Below, piece after piece: positions 11,001 through 18,540 of a DNA stretch of 64,000 nt. Made by a program: the position numbers and the translations under genes. The stretch lies in assembly GCF_014697545.1 (NCBI RefSeq), contig NZ_JACJSA010000027.1, positions 1 through 64,000 of the forward strand, written 5' to 3'. The notes below the pieces were generated by a model that was not told where the DNA came from, made no database searches, and worked only from the letters and a program-made list of their open reading frames with translations. This DNA comes from Oscillatoria sp. FACHB-1407. Lineage in GTDB: Bacteria; Cyanobacteriota; Cyanobacteriia; Elainellales; Elainellaceae. Position 1 is the first letter of the stretch. Every line of letters starts with the position of its first letter.

Positions 11001-11522
11001 CGGTACGTTGATAGATAGTAGGGGGGGAGTCTGGGGATTAGTTGCGCTGAACTCGCTGCCATCTGAGAAGGAGAAGCGATCGCCCGTACTGGCAACAAAC
11101 GCTCCCCGAATGTCTAACTGAGCATTGGCACCTAAAACAATGCCACTTGGATTTAACAGAAATAAGTTTGCGGCACCATCGACACCGAGCGTTCCCAAAA
11201 TATTGGAGACAGTGCCACCCGTGACGCGAGTCAGGATATTTTGCACCCCAGAGGGGTTAGAAAAATAGACCCGTTGACCCTCGCCAACATTGAATTGAGA
11301 AAAGCTGTGAAATAGGTTGGCTCCCCGCAGTGCGCCACCTTCAATCCGATTTCCCTGCCCTCCCTGTCCGGTTGGATCAGGTCTGATCATTGACCGCTCG
11401 GTGCCAAGGGTATTATCAGGAAGGATTTGTGCCTGTACATTCTGTGCTGTTGCTAGACTGAGCAACCCCCAAACCGTTACACCACCGCTAAACAATCTTA
11501 TCCAGGCAGGAAATCCCAGCAT
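5082..11522 (-). CDS. Giant two-partner-secretion adhesin (filamentous-haemagglutinin type)
   Basis: A 2146-residue exported protein. Residues 1-31 form a signal peptide ending near VQAQ. The next 150 residues are a TpsA secretion domain: FSQFNVGEGQRVYFSNPSG, then SNILGTLGVDGAANLFLLNP. The body is a long beta-helix of short glycine-rich repeats (GGNI, GQAGN, GAGQ). Around residues 1170-1290 a separate domain interrupts it, with SNNFDYYAFNVDAVGTQA, a DINTLLRLYDSGGNEIASN segment and TYYLRVSEF, resembling a PPC/DVUA0089-type calcium or sugar-binding fold. The C-terminus carries QHCGRNEV and VVTGRGGLPPNP, which I know from other cyanobacterial members. It is expected at the cell surface or secreted through a TpsB pore, but no TpsB gene is in the window. 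Confidence 0.9.
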   Translation of the reverse strand: MLGFPAWIRLFSGGVTVWGLLSLATAQNVQAQILPDNTLGTERSMIRPDPTGQGGQGNRIEGGALRGANLFHSFSQFNVGEGQRVYFSNPSGVQNILTRVTGGTVSNILGTLGVDGAANLFLLNPSGIVLGANAQLDIRGAFVASTGDRFSFSDGSEFSATNPQTPPLLSINVPIGLQPGRGSIINRGNLTTGGGLTLAAGNLDLQGQLRAGQNLTLQAADTVLIRDTTLQPFIASAHGRLTIQGDRTVDIFALNHPSSGLFSGGDMVLRSPNPVIGDAHYWSGGGFRVEQLNGGLGDLVSPNDPIIRTSGDVEFESYTGASLHIFAGGRVTIPGNITITGADPANGWVETVTLSDGSTLPINGRTQPTLDIRAGTTAFTAANPPLARDPNPAITSVIGTSAEIAIGSIINPGGTIFLTNQYQPNRALPGGNIQTGGISTGIGNLAGDSVRGGNITIDARGSIDLMGNVDTAVTEQVIVTSGDINQTAIGGDILLLANENITTQVLDSSVRRLVFTRDAVLNDGIVTNAQLSATAGRITLDAGGAIATANLNSTVYADVLINATDPLAPIIDAGEIGTIQTTATGGRIGLTATDTIRTGFINSAAEAQANADAEGVTFARAAATAGQVGDVSAIVTGGDVAMVAGGLISAEEIYTRTSARANASVLAFGRGSAVAGEIGNTTAIARSGNVNLSTTDDVTTREVLTSAEAFLNANAFARTDANIPILPGNAGNSTTIAESGAIAIESSGFTTTENLSTYARANVSVAAQAISRQPEPFLDTGTIQNVTVVARGGDVSLQANAALTTGRINTAIETNPPFSPRDIILGAGSSGGIQAHLQGGDIALQTRGHLAVEELTAGVDLDAVSQIRAAGQVTLAAEGGRIQLQANQDITTASLDSSINDGNSLPIVAGEILENGQLTARGGTISLLSQSGEVRLNDGSTLRSNVNAASGDGGNGGDIGVRGNSVSFTNNLLTTTVNGQGRAGDITILATGAVSIDGSRLVTGLEPGAESTGQGGAVQIAADTIQFSNFSLLNTATFGVGDAGNVFLTANRDIQLRDSSIFSLTAGRGRAGSINLQAGGAVRLEGNSVINTSAILSETGAGGDISIGAAEGVFITGVGTRQPNVNFRTSATLPEIEPNNATNEDFFDRGVLADFPLAQVIDPSLTVNATANPDVLLSDQIPYVSIAGVGGGDTFESNNFDYYAFNVDAVGTQAIFDIDNANAQGDINTLLRLYDSGGNEIASNNNAPITLGAGGSTSPNDAYLTYIFNKPGTYYLRVSEFSTIYGYEIQIASQGTYTLQTSLIDNFLVSSGISTQTRALGQAGDITLSSPLITLQNGGQISADTFRGGNAGDITLQPFNQGQSLTVTLQNSQISGSTRGAGQGGNLRLTSPNSLTLQGDGQLTVETTALGQAGNVEIDTGLLDVRGNIQVSATAAETAQPQAQGGNIFVRSDRVNLSDTSSLLAETQGTGQAGSIALQPNYNNQLTIALSENSRISAATTDRGQGGSLTVIAPDAVQIRGNGELTVETRGAGQAGNIRLAAPTLTLQEGARISATATTTATAQTQGGNITVSSDRLNVSGATSGIFAETTGAARAGNLVLQPYNRESMTIHLQGGAQISASTSGTGQGGTLQVTAPQAIAFWGDGILSARSTATGNAGNLQVQTRQLTLRDEATISASSRVSTGGNIQLSGLQALQVLNGTISASTETGRSGNLSVEMQPGGDIALNRSRLTSAATGGGQAGSVEIWNADRLTLGDRAQITVSSTGQGSAGDLRIRAGNIRLGDRSRITADTAAGRGGDIVIEAANSLELSGNSDISTSTMQGRAGNLSITLQEGGSVVMSDRSRLAAEATGTITDQSVPVAGNLTIRSNRLRVEGNSVITVSSTAGQAGTLSITTRDLQLNNGQLTAETGFTSSNREGANLQLLGLEQLLMRNSSLISARAFDDADGGNLSINAPSGFILALPNENNDLIATAERGTGGNIRIQANRLFGLQDQTSTRFSFAQLRRNSTSDISASSEFGASGAIAFDLLSTDPSQGLVELPTTVIDASQQIAQHCGRNEVLNGEFVVTGRGGLPPNPGELLSGSNLLTGWVSVNDSGTSNASVASSSEPPVLIEAQTWRTSANGTIELLASAPVALSTTCESLR

Positions 11523-12329
11523 GATGTCTGCAATAAACGAGTATGGAGCAATAATAATGGCTAGCGGCTAAGTGTAAGTATCTCGTGTGGGCAGCGATTC
11601 TGCTAATTTTCGATATCTTCAAATTTGTAAAAAGATTGTTTTGGACAGAGAAGATCTGGAATAGCAGGGATAGCCGTAGCCCCATTCGATGGGGCGGAGG
11701 CAAGTCAGGAAGCTTTCCCAGCATCGAGGTTTGAGCCATTGCCTTTGCCTTAAGCTTTCTGACCAAAGCTCTACTTTTTGGGGTAAGGCAAGCTCATTGT
11801 TCTGGAAAGGATCGCAATCCTCAACACACATCTGAATTCGCTGGGGGGCGGGTTGCTCGATTATCGGGGTAGTGTTTTGCCAGTTTGCTACGCTTGATTG
11901 TGACGAATGATTGTGATTGATAGCCTATTGCCCTCTATGACGTTGGCGTTGCTCTAAAAAAGTTAGCTATAGTAGGTGTAGAACTGTTCAGCGCGCTACA
12001 GAAAAACAAAACAAATCTCAGAGTTCACAAGCTCATTGCTTGAAGTTGATTTAATCAAATATCTGCGGTTGGCTGGGTAGGATTTCTCTGCAACCCTATT
12101 GCAGCTATGGGTTAGATCTGGAGCGATGACTGAGCGATCGCCTCGTTTTCAGAGTGCCCACACTCAGGATCATAGATTCAATAAAATGCAATTTGGTGGA
12201 AGGGTTTAGCATTACTAAACCCGTACAGCCAGGAAGTTGCTCACGCTATTGAACTCATCTTCCTTGACTTGTGTTGTCTCTCAACATTGCTTGTTGAATG
12301 TCTGGAGATTTTTTAGATGAGAAACAAGT
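11523..12329. other. Intergenic region upstream of the adhesin gene
   Basis: This 0.8 kb gap separates the divergent adhesin and oxygenase genes, so promoters for both should lie here. The only structure I can define is a family B repeat at 11670-11769. The rest has no convincing coding frame, tRNA or strong hairpin. Confidence 0.5.
11670..11769 (-). repeat. Interspersed repeat family B, copy 2
   Basis: On the minus strand it reads TCAGAAAGCTTAAGGCAAAG, then ATGGCTCAAACC and GGAAAGCTTCCTGACTTG, then CCCCATCGAATGGGGCTACG. It aligns along its full length with the copies at 35499 and 49227. The ATGGCTCAA codon run is kept and is open as MAQTSMLGKLPDLPPPHRM. Confidence 0.8.
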
Positions 12330-13016
12330 ATGTTAACCCTCTCTCAAGATCAAAATTTAAACTGCACGATCAGCTATGTTCTTGAGCGTCTTAGCTCATT
12401 TGATGTGGCTCAATTTCTTCCTTCTTTTGATAATCTTCCACGTGATCCCTATTTAGATGGAAATTATCGATTCAGACGGTTCTCTCACTTCAAAATTTCT
12501 AATCATCATCTAGTGCAGTTACCCCATATCGCATTTCTGCAAAGCAAAACATACAACCCTCTGTTAGGGGATGTTACTCGTGAATATCTCGAATTGGATG
12601 ATGCACTGATTCATCTGCCAGCATTTCAGACGCTGGTATTAGAGTTTTTTGAGTTCTGTCAGCGATGCTCAACCTTTGATGAGGTCGGTGTGCATCAAAT
12701 TCGCATTACAGCTAATGAAAACGCAGGCAATCCAGCCCCAGAGGGAATCCATCGAGATGGTGTAGATTTGATCGGGATTGCCTGTATCCATCGGGAGCAC
12801 ATTGATGGGGGAGAAACGCACCTCTACCCCTCCAAACATCACACTCCAGATCAAAAACCAGCGTTTACTAAAATTCTTGAACCCGGTGAGTTGCTCGTAG
12901 TAGACGATCGCCAGTTTTTTCACTTCACAACCCCAGTCAAAGCACAATCACCACAGGGCGGATTTCGAGATGTATTTGTGTTTACCTGCCCTGGCTTACC
13001 GCACAATCAACGTTAA
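12330..13016 (+). CDS. 2-oxoglutarate/Fe(II) dioxygenase family protein (PF10014-like), probable amino-acid hydroxylase
   Basis: A 228-residue protein. The iron-binding facial triad can be placed as His141 and Asp143 (EGIHRDGVDLIG) and His198 (RQFFHFTTPV). Arg213 (GGFRDVFVFT) is the likely 2-oxoglutarate anchor. Layout and length match the 2OG-Fe_Oxy_2 family, whose characterised members hydroxylate free amino acids such as isoleucine; the substrate here is inferred only. There is no signal peptide, so it should act in the cytoplasm. The gene is followed 43 bases later, on the same strand, by a PLP-dependent class V enzyme, suggesting a two-gene unit acting on an amino-acid substrate. Confidence 0.8.
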   Translation: MLTLSQDQNLNCTISYVLERLSSFDVAQFLPSFDNLPRDPYLDGNYRFRRFSHFKISNHHLVQLPHIAFLQSKTYNPLLGDVTREYLELDDALIHLPAFQTLVLEFFEFCQRCSTFDEVGVHQIRITANENAGNPAPEGIHRDGVDLIGIACIHREHIDGGETHLYPSKHHTPDQKPAFTKILEPGELLVVDDRQFFHFTTPVKAQSPQGGFRDVFVFTCPGLPHNQR

Positions 13017-13059
13017 CCTTGTTGAATGGTAAGAACACGCTCGACAGAAGGAATGCGCT

Positions 13060-14304
13060 ATGGTGGCTCTCGATTTGGATTTCATTCGTGGTCAGTTTCC
13101 TGCCCTTTCACAGGAAGTAAATGGTCAGCCCGTTGTCTTTTTTGATGGGCCGGGTGGCACACAGGTTCCTCAATCGGTCATGGATGCGATCGCCAATTAC
13201 CTGACAACCTCCAACGCCAACACGCACGGTGCGTTTGTCACCAGTGTCCGTACAGATGATGTGATCACCGCCGCTCGAACAGCTATGGCTGTTTTTTTAG
13301 GCTGTGATGCGGATGAGGTCGTCTTTGGCGCAAATATGACGACATTGACGTTTGCCGTTAGTCGGGCAATCGGTCGTGAGTTGCAGGCGGGAGATGAAAT
13401 TGTCGTTACCCGCCTTGACCATGACGCCAATGTCACTCCCTGGACAGTGCTGGAGGAACAGGGTGCGGTGATTCGCGTGGTCGATATCCATCCTGAAGAC
13501 TGCACGTTAGATATGGCTGACCTGGAGCGACAGATCAGCGATCGCACCAAAATGGTTGCAGTTGGGTATGCCTCGAATGCAGTGGGCACCATCAACGATG
13601 TCAAAGCGATCGCGCAACTTGCCCATGCCGTTGGTGCACTGGTGTTTGTCGATGCAGTCCACTACGCACCCCATGGACCCATTGATGTACGGGCGATCGA
13701 CTGTGATTTTTTAGCCTGTTCTGCCTATAAATTCTTTGGACCACATGTTGGCATTCTCTATGGCAAACGGGATCATTTAGCCCGACTTCGCCCCTACAAG
13801 GTGCGCCCCGCATCGGAGGAGGGACCATCCCGTTGGGAATCGGGAACCCAGAACTTTGAGGGATTTGCAGGAGTAGTGGCGACTATCGCTTACCTGACAG
13901 AATTGGGCTATCACATCTCACCGACTGCTCCCAATCGCCGCACCGCCCTGTTAGCCGCGATGTCTGCCACTCAAGACTATGAGCGAGAATTATTTAAGCA
14001 ACTCGTGCCTCGCCTCCTGGAGATTCCGGGGTTAACGTTTTACGGCATCGCTGATCCGGCTCGTTTTGAATGGCGAACCCCAACAGCAGCTATTCGACTG
14101 GAGGGGCATACCCCTCGCTCGGTTGCACAAGCCCTGGGCGATCGCGGCATCTTTGTCTGGAATGGCAACTTTTACGCACTCAACCTCACTCAACGCTTAG
14201 ATCTTGAGTCGAGTGGCGGTTTGGTGAGAATCGGTCTGGCACACTACACCACGTCAGACGAAATCGATCGCCTGCTCAAGGCACTAGACGACATTGTCTC
14301 CTAA
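13060..14304 (+). CDS. Cysteine-desulfurase-like PLP enzyme (aminotransferase class V) lacking the catalytic Cys
   Basis: A 414-residue fold-type I PLP protein. Lys224 in ACSAYKFFGPHVG should bind PLP, with Asp198 (VFVDAVHYAPH) as the pyridine-nitrogen partner. The overall form matches the cysteine-desulfurase-like TIGR01976 group. True desulfurases carry an active-site Cys in a C-terminal loop. Here the matching stretch (GNFYALNLTQRLDLESSGGL) has none, so persulfide chemistry is unlikely and a lyase or other amino-acid reaction is more plausible. An AAGGA ribosome site precedes the ATG. It follows the 2OG-Fe oxygenase closely. Its stop codon overlaps that of the convergent hupW by a few bases. 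Confidence 0.85.
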   Translation: MVALDLDFIRGQFPALSQEVNGQPVVFFDGPGGTQVPQSVMDAIANYLTTSNANTHGAFVTSVRTDDVITAARTAMAVFLGCDADEVVFGANMTTLTFAVSRAIGRELQAGDEIVVTRLDHDANVTPWTVLEEQGAVIRVVDIHPEDCTLDMADLERQISDRTKMVAVGYASNAVGTINDVKAIAQLAHAVGALVFVDAVHYAPHGPIDVRAIDCDFLACSAYKFFGPHVGILYGKRDHLARLRPYKVRPASEEGPSRWESGTQNFEGFAGVVATIAYLTELGYHISPTAPNRRTALLAAMSATQDYERELFKQLVPRLLEIPGLTFYGIADPARFEWRTPTAAIRLEGHTPRSVAQALGDRGIFVWNGNFYALNLTQRLDLESSGGLVRIGLAHYTTSDEIDRLLKALDDIVS

Positions 14305-14756
14305 CATAACGTTTCAAGAATCTTAGAAAAGACGAGGTTGCTGCTTTGTTCCACAGAAGGGCTGAGGTCTACGCTAAAGCCCAAATTCTCGGCTTCAATT
14401 AAGTAGACCGTGACATCGGTCGGGAACTCTGAGAAGATTTTGCGTCCGGCAGCAAGGGCATGATCCCAACGAAAATCGTGCAGATTGTAGCTGGGACTGG
14501 GCAACGCCTCCAGTTCCGATCCGGGGACTTCAAACACGGCTCCGGGGGGTGATCCGGTGGAACTGGCATCGATAATGATCAGGCGATCGCTTCCCTTGGC
14601 GCGAAACATCACTTCAATTCCGGCAGTGCCACAGTCAAACACTTGCACATCGGGAATGGGATGAGCGGTGAGGTGAGCTTGCAGGCGTTGGGCGATCGCC
14701 ACTCCAACCCCATCATCACCTCGATTAGGATTACCACAGCCAATGATAGTGAGCAT
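14301..14756 (-). CDS. hupW: Hydrogenase maturation endopeptidase for HupL
   Basis: A 151-residue protein of the M52 hydrogenase-processing family. It starts MLTIIGCGNPNRGDDGVGVA, the typical N-terminal motif. Nickel-sensing ligands are expected at the acidic residue of RGDDGVG, at an Asp near IIIDAS, and at the conserved histidine of NLHDFRWDHAL. The enzyme removes the C-terminal tail of the hydrogenase large subunit after nickel insertion. It lies downstream of hupL on the same strand, past a 258-base gap filled with heptamer repeats. That position and its similarity to cyanobacterial HupW make HupL the expected substrate. It is cytoplasmic. Confidence 0.92.
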   Translation of the reverse strand: MLTIIGCGNPNRGDDGVGVAIAQRLQAHLTAHPIPDVQVFDCGTAGIEVMFRAKGSDRLIIIDASSTGSPPGAVFEVPGSELEALPSPSYNLHDFRWDHALAAGRKIFSEFPTDVTVYLIEAENLGFSVDLSPSVEQSSNLVFSKILETLC

Positions 14757-14792
14757 AAGCGGAAGTAAGGGAGGGAGGGAGGGGGTGAGGGG

Positions 14793-14996
14793 GTGGGACT
14801 AATGATTAATGACTAATGACCATTAACTACTGACCACTGACCATTAACTACTGACCACTGACCATTAACTACTGACCATTGACCATTGACCATTGACCAT
14901 TGACCATTGACCATTAACCATTGACCACTGACCATTAACCACTGACCATTGACCATTGACCATTAACCACTGACCATTAACCATTGACCATTTGAC
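14793..14996. repeat. Short tandemly repeated heptamers between hupL and hupW
   Basis: About 200 bases are built almost entirely of 7-base units TGACCAT, TGACCAC and TAACCAT/TAACTAC in tandem. This is a short tandemly repeated repetitive (STRR) array of the kind well known from cyanobacteria. The units mutate mainly at positions 2 and 7, giving higher-order blocks. It is non-coding and separates hupL from hupW, so the length may vary by slippage between strains. Confidence 0.95.
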
Positions 14997-15014
14997 CCCC
15001 GCCCCCTAACCCAA

Positions 15015-16610
15015 TTAAGCCGTTCTAAACCGAGCCAATTCTTCACCTGTTTTGGCATCATGTGCGTGAACAGTGCAAACCAGGCAAGAATCGAACGATC
15101 GCGCTACGTGCCCTACCTCGATCGGGTCTGTTGGATCTTGAATCGGTGTTCCCACCAGGGCAGACTCAATCGGACCCAGTTGCCCATCACCATCGCGAGG
15201 ACCCACATTCCAGGTGGTGGGTGCAATCATTTGATAGTTCTTAATCTTGCCACCTTCGATTTCAACCCAGTGACACAGCGCACCCCGTGCGGCTTCCGTT
15301 GCGCCCCAACCGCGTCCATCTTTCTCAGTGGGCTTAATGTAGAAAGGCTCATTCAAGTGGAATTCGCGCAGGCAATGTTCCGCTTGACGGTAAAGTTTCA
15401 CCAACTCGTGGACTCGTGCCATTTGTCGCACATGAATATTGGCACCACCCATTGCCTTAAACATACTCAGGATAAAACCATCGTAGTGTTGCCACGACTC
15501 GCCATGTCTGCCACCTGCAACCAGTTGTCGCGCTAATGCTCCGGCTTCTAACCGTCCCGATTGAATATGGCGAACAGCACTTGACCAGGAGTATGCCCCG
15601 TTGAAGTCATGTTCATTCTTTTGAATCGGTGTCGTGGTGCGATCGAACGGATGCACATCGGCATTCCCTTCGTTATACCAGGAGTGGCTCGTGTTCTCCC
15701 GCGCCAGAGCGTGATTCATCAAGGTGTGCGTATCCGTAAAGCTGTCGTACACACCACTCTTCATGATCAACGCTGCATTGCGTCCTTCAATGGTCGGTTT
15801 CTGATACTTGTCTTCGTGTGGCAGGTAACCCCAGGTGACGTATTTACCGACACCCGCCCCGTACTTGTCCAACCCGATATCCAATCCCATCCGCCAGTAG
15901 AAGCCCAAGTCAGAATTCGCGTGTTTGGGGTCTTCATCTAACCAGATCAGGAAGTCCTCATAGGTTTGGATCTCTTCGTAACGTTCCAGAGAACAACCGA
16001 GCCATACGGGTTCTAACCAGTTCTTGCGGAAGTATTCGAGAATCGACCAGGCGCGGGTAATGTCCGTTAGCGTCGGCGCACACATCACACCACCGGGAAC
16101 CATGTAGCTAGAGTGAGGCCACTGTCCGCCGAGCAGGGCGTAGATTTCGACGGGCTTCCCGGAGATCGTGACACCCAACTCATAAGAAGTTCCGGTATAG
16201 GCAGCAAAACGGCGGCAGGCTTCTTCGTAAAAGGGACTGTGCTGATATTTCTTGTGGGTCAGGTCGATCGCAAACAACCCATAAAAGTAACGAGGAATGC
16301 TTTGAATCGATTCGGCAAGCTGTCCTAAATTTCGCGCCAGAATGGCGTTACGCGGAACTTCTGTCCCCCAGGCGGTATCGAGTGCCCAGGAGGCGCAGGT
16401 AAGGTGAGAACCACCACAGATACCACAGGCGCGGGGGGTCACAATCAGTCCTGCTTGCGGATCTTTGCCTTTGAGAATAATTTCAAAACCGCGAAACAGT
16501 TCGGCGTGAGTCCAGGCGTTGACGACCTGACCATCTTCAATTTCCACGCGAACATCTAAATCGCCTTCTACCCGTCCGACCGGGGAGATGTCTAACGTTT
16601 GAACTGGCAT
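15015..16610 (-). CDS. hupL: Uptake [NiFe]-hydrogenase large subunit
   Basis: A 531-residue NiFe catalytic subunit. The N-terminal metal motif is RACGICGGSH (Cys62, Cys65). The C-terminal one is DSCLVCTVH (Cys509, Cys512, His515), with Ser where many hydrogenases have Pro. After His515 there are 16 further residues starting AHDAKTG, the tail expected to be cut by HupW. With HupS it oxidises H2, typically recycling hydrogen released by nitrogenase, and passes electrons to the membrane chain. The gene is uninterrupted: no excision element is present, unlike hupL of some heterocystous strains. It follows hupS after 138 bases containing heptamer repeats. Confidence 0.97.
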   Translation of the reverse strand: MPVQTLDISPVGRVEGDLDVRVEIEDGQVVNAWTHAELFRGFEIILKGKDPQAGLIVTPRACGICGGSHLTCASWALDTAWGTEVPRNAILARNLGQLAESIQSIPRYFYGLFAIDLTHKKYQHSPFYEEACRRFAAYTGTSYELGVTISGKPVEIYALLGGQWPHSSYMVPGGVMCAPTLTDITRAWSILEYFRKNWLEPVWLGCSLERYEEIQTYEDFLIWLDEDPKHANSDLGFYWRMGLDIGLDKYGAGVGKYVTWGYLPHEDKYQKPTIEGRNAALIMKSGVYDSFTDTHTLMNHALARENTSHSWYNEGNADVHPFDRTTTPIQKNEHDFNGAYSWSSAVRHIQSGRLEAGALARQLVAGGRHGESWQHYDGFILSMFKAMGGANIHVRQMARVHELVKLYRQAEHCLREFHLNEPFYIKPTEKDGRGWGATEAARGALCHWVEIEGGKIKNYQMIAPTTWNVGPRDGDGQLGPIESALVGTPIQDPTDPIEVGHVARSFDSCLVCTVHAHDAKTGEELARFRTA

Positions 16611-16689
16611 AGTGTTTGGGATGAGTAGCTAGTTGGGAAATGGGGAGTGGGGAATAGCCGTTTGTCGGTTATCATTTGTCATTTGCAAT

Positions 16690-16746
16690 AGCAACAACTA
16701 ATCAACCAATGACTAATGACCACTGACTAATGACTAATGACCAATG
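16690..16746. repeat. Short heptamer repeats in the hupS-hupL gap
   Basis: The gap between hupS and hupL contains tandem TGACTAA, TGACCAC and TGACCAA units, a shorter relative of the array at 14793-14996. Repeats of this type in hupS-hupL gaps are known from heterocystous cyanobacteria, where a hairpin has been proposed to influence the transcript. No strong hairpin is obvious by eye here. Confidence 0.8.
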
Positions 16747-16748
16747 AC

Positions 16749-17711
16749 TTAAACCGTGAAAATATCTTCTTCTGCCCACCGGGGAGTAGCATCTTTGGCA
16801 ACGATACTGAGCAGGGCGTAGTCCTTCTTGTTAACTCCGGTGGGAAGTTCTTTAGGTACACCCATCACTGTTTGCGTTTTGAAGACAGTGCCCGGTTTGA
16901 GATCGTGGAAAGGAAATTCAGGTTCAGTGCAACCCATACAGGGCATTCCAGCGCGGGTTTTAGAGGAAACGCGATTCCACAGAATGCGGTTGCAGGAGGA
17001 GTGGGTCATGGGTCCACGACAGCCAAGATCATAGTAGAGACAGCCACGCCGTTGACCAAATTCGTGAGTTCCAGCTTTGTAAGCGAAGTGAACGTTGCGG
17101 GTACAACCCGTTTGAGTGAAGCTCTTGAAGAAGGTTTGAGGACGGTTGAGTTCGTCGAGGGTAACATCGCCCAGGCGATTAGTGGCGATCGCCACCAATA
17201 TTTGCGTAATCCAATCCGGGTGTGCCGGACAACCGGGAATGTTGATGACTGGAAGCCCTGCTTTAGAGCGATAGTCTTTGCCAAGAAAACCGCCTTCTTG
17301 ACGTTTGAGGAACTGCAACCCTTGAGATTCGCTGGGATTAGGAGCCATCGCAGGAATACCGCCCCACGTCGCACAATCGCCCACGGCTACAACAAAGCCA
17401 GCAACGGCTGACAAATCGGCTAGCCAATCCTTCATCGGACGTGCCGCAAAGCGATTCCAGGTGCCAGTGCCATTGGGGGCATTAACGACGCTGCCTTCAA
17501 ATACGAGAATGTCGAGCGCAATTTTGCCGCTGACACAATCCCACAAGAGTTGCTGCAACTGTTCGCCGAGTTCCAAGCCCAGCGATGGATGCCACAACAC
17601 GTTGATTCCGAAGTCGGTGATCAAGTCACAAACACTCGGTTCTTCTGCATTCAAAAACGACATGGTGTTGCCCGAACAGGCACCACCCTGAAGCCAAAGG
17701 ACGTTTACCAT
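16749..17711 (-). CDS. hupS: Uptake [NiFe]-hydrogenase small subunit
   Basis: A 320-residue iron-sulfur subunit that carries electrons from HupL. Cluster-binding cysteines are visible in LQGGACSGNT (Cys12), VGDCATWGG, NIPGCPAHPDW, TGCTRNVH, RRGCLYYDLGCRGP, SSCNRILWN and MPCMGCTEPEF. There is no N-terminal twin-arginine signal and no C-terminal membrane anchor, as in other cyanobacterial HupS proteins, so it stays on the cytoplasmic side. It is the first gene of the hupS-hupL-hupW unit. Divergent to it is the extended hyp run. I saw no exact NtcA site (GTA-N8-TAC) upstream. Confidence 0.97.
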   Translation of the reverse strand: MVNVLWLQGGACSGNTMSFLNAEEPSVCDLITDFGINVLWHPSLGLELGEQLQQLLWDCVSGKIALDILVFEGSVVNAPNGTGTWNRFAARPMKDWLADLSAVAGFVVAVGDCATWGGIPAMAPNPSESQGLQFLKRQEGGFLGKDYRSKAGLPVINIPGCPAHPDWITQILVAIATNRLGDVTLDELNRPQTFFKSFTQTGCTRNVHFAYKAGTHEFGQRRGCLYYDLGCRGPMTHSSCNRILWNRVSSKTRAGMPCMGCTEPEFPFHDLKPGTVFKTQTVMGVPKELPTGVNKKDYALLSIVAKDATPRWAEEDIFTV

Positions 17712-18540
17712 ACTGAACCTTAGCTAGCCTTAGCGATGTGTAAATTGTGTAGAAGTTGCTGAAAGATTCACGCAGTGGATTCAGGTTATGGGTTCGTCGC
17801 CTTGTAGTGAATCAGTGAAATGAGCACTGTAACTCAACTCAATGCAATGCATTGCAGAGATCCAAATAAAACGCGATCGCACCAGCAACAACCGAAATCA
17901 TTCAAGCCGTAAAAATCATCCTCCACTACTTTCTCGATTTTGATTCCTTCTCTTAATAAAGATTTTGGTTTTGAATCAATCCAAAATCAAAATCTCACAG
18001 TAAACACTTCTCAAAACCATCAGGATTAAAGGAATGTACTCAAATGCGATCGCTCTCAACAAAATTTCAAAACTCTTATTCAGTAAGCGTTTCGCCTATT
18101 TCAAGCTATTGAAAATAGGGGAGGGGTTCAGGTATTTTTTAGGGGAGATTCTGAAGTGTTATCTGATTATTTCCATATGTTTAAACTGTTTAGCAAAGGA
18201 GTTAATATTGCGAATTAAACAATTAAAGTGTTGTTTATTGCAGTTGATTATTTGTTTGATAAAGGTTATCGCCAAGCTATCTTTGTATCGTTTTGTAGAT
18301 GTTTTTCGGTCAATTCTGTTTTTTTGCTTAAGCTCTTATCTGAAGCGAATAATCTTTAGTATTTGTGGATTATCAGTCTTTGAATCGTTGGTAACTTTAG
18401 TAACTGGTACAGCGTCCAGCAAGTTCGCTGCTCGTTGCTGATGACCTTCCCAATTGGATTGTTGTGTGCGCAAAGCCTGTGCAACAACAGTAATAATCTC
18501 AACTCGTGTAATTAAAACCTCGATTCGCAGGAGAATGTTT
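17712..18540. other. Divergent intergenic region between hupS and the extended hyp operon
   Basis: About 830 bases, AT-rich, with the promoters of two divergent hydrogenase-related units expected inside. An open frame at 18034-18441 exists but looks non-coding (poor composition, no family resemblance). No exact NtcA, FNR or LexA consensus was recognised. Nothing else can be named. Confidence 0.5.

Noticed and set aside
14793-14996. Heptamer array considered as a CRISPR array
   Set aside because: Units are 7 bases with no unique spacers, so it is a simple tandem repeat.
15015-16610. Possible hupL excision element
   Set aside because: The gene is continuous with all motifs, and no recombinase gene lies inside it.
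18280-18300. GTA-N8-TAG resembling an NtcA site
   Set aside because: It differs from the GTA-N8-TAC consensus, and no -10 box at the right distance was identified.
18034-18441. 135-codon plus-strand frame between hupS and the TPR gene
   Set aside because: Composition is skewed to hydrophobic and Cys residues expected from AT-rich non-coding DNA, with no family resemblance; it more likely lies in promoter DNA.
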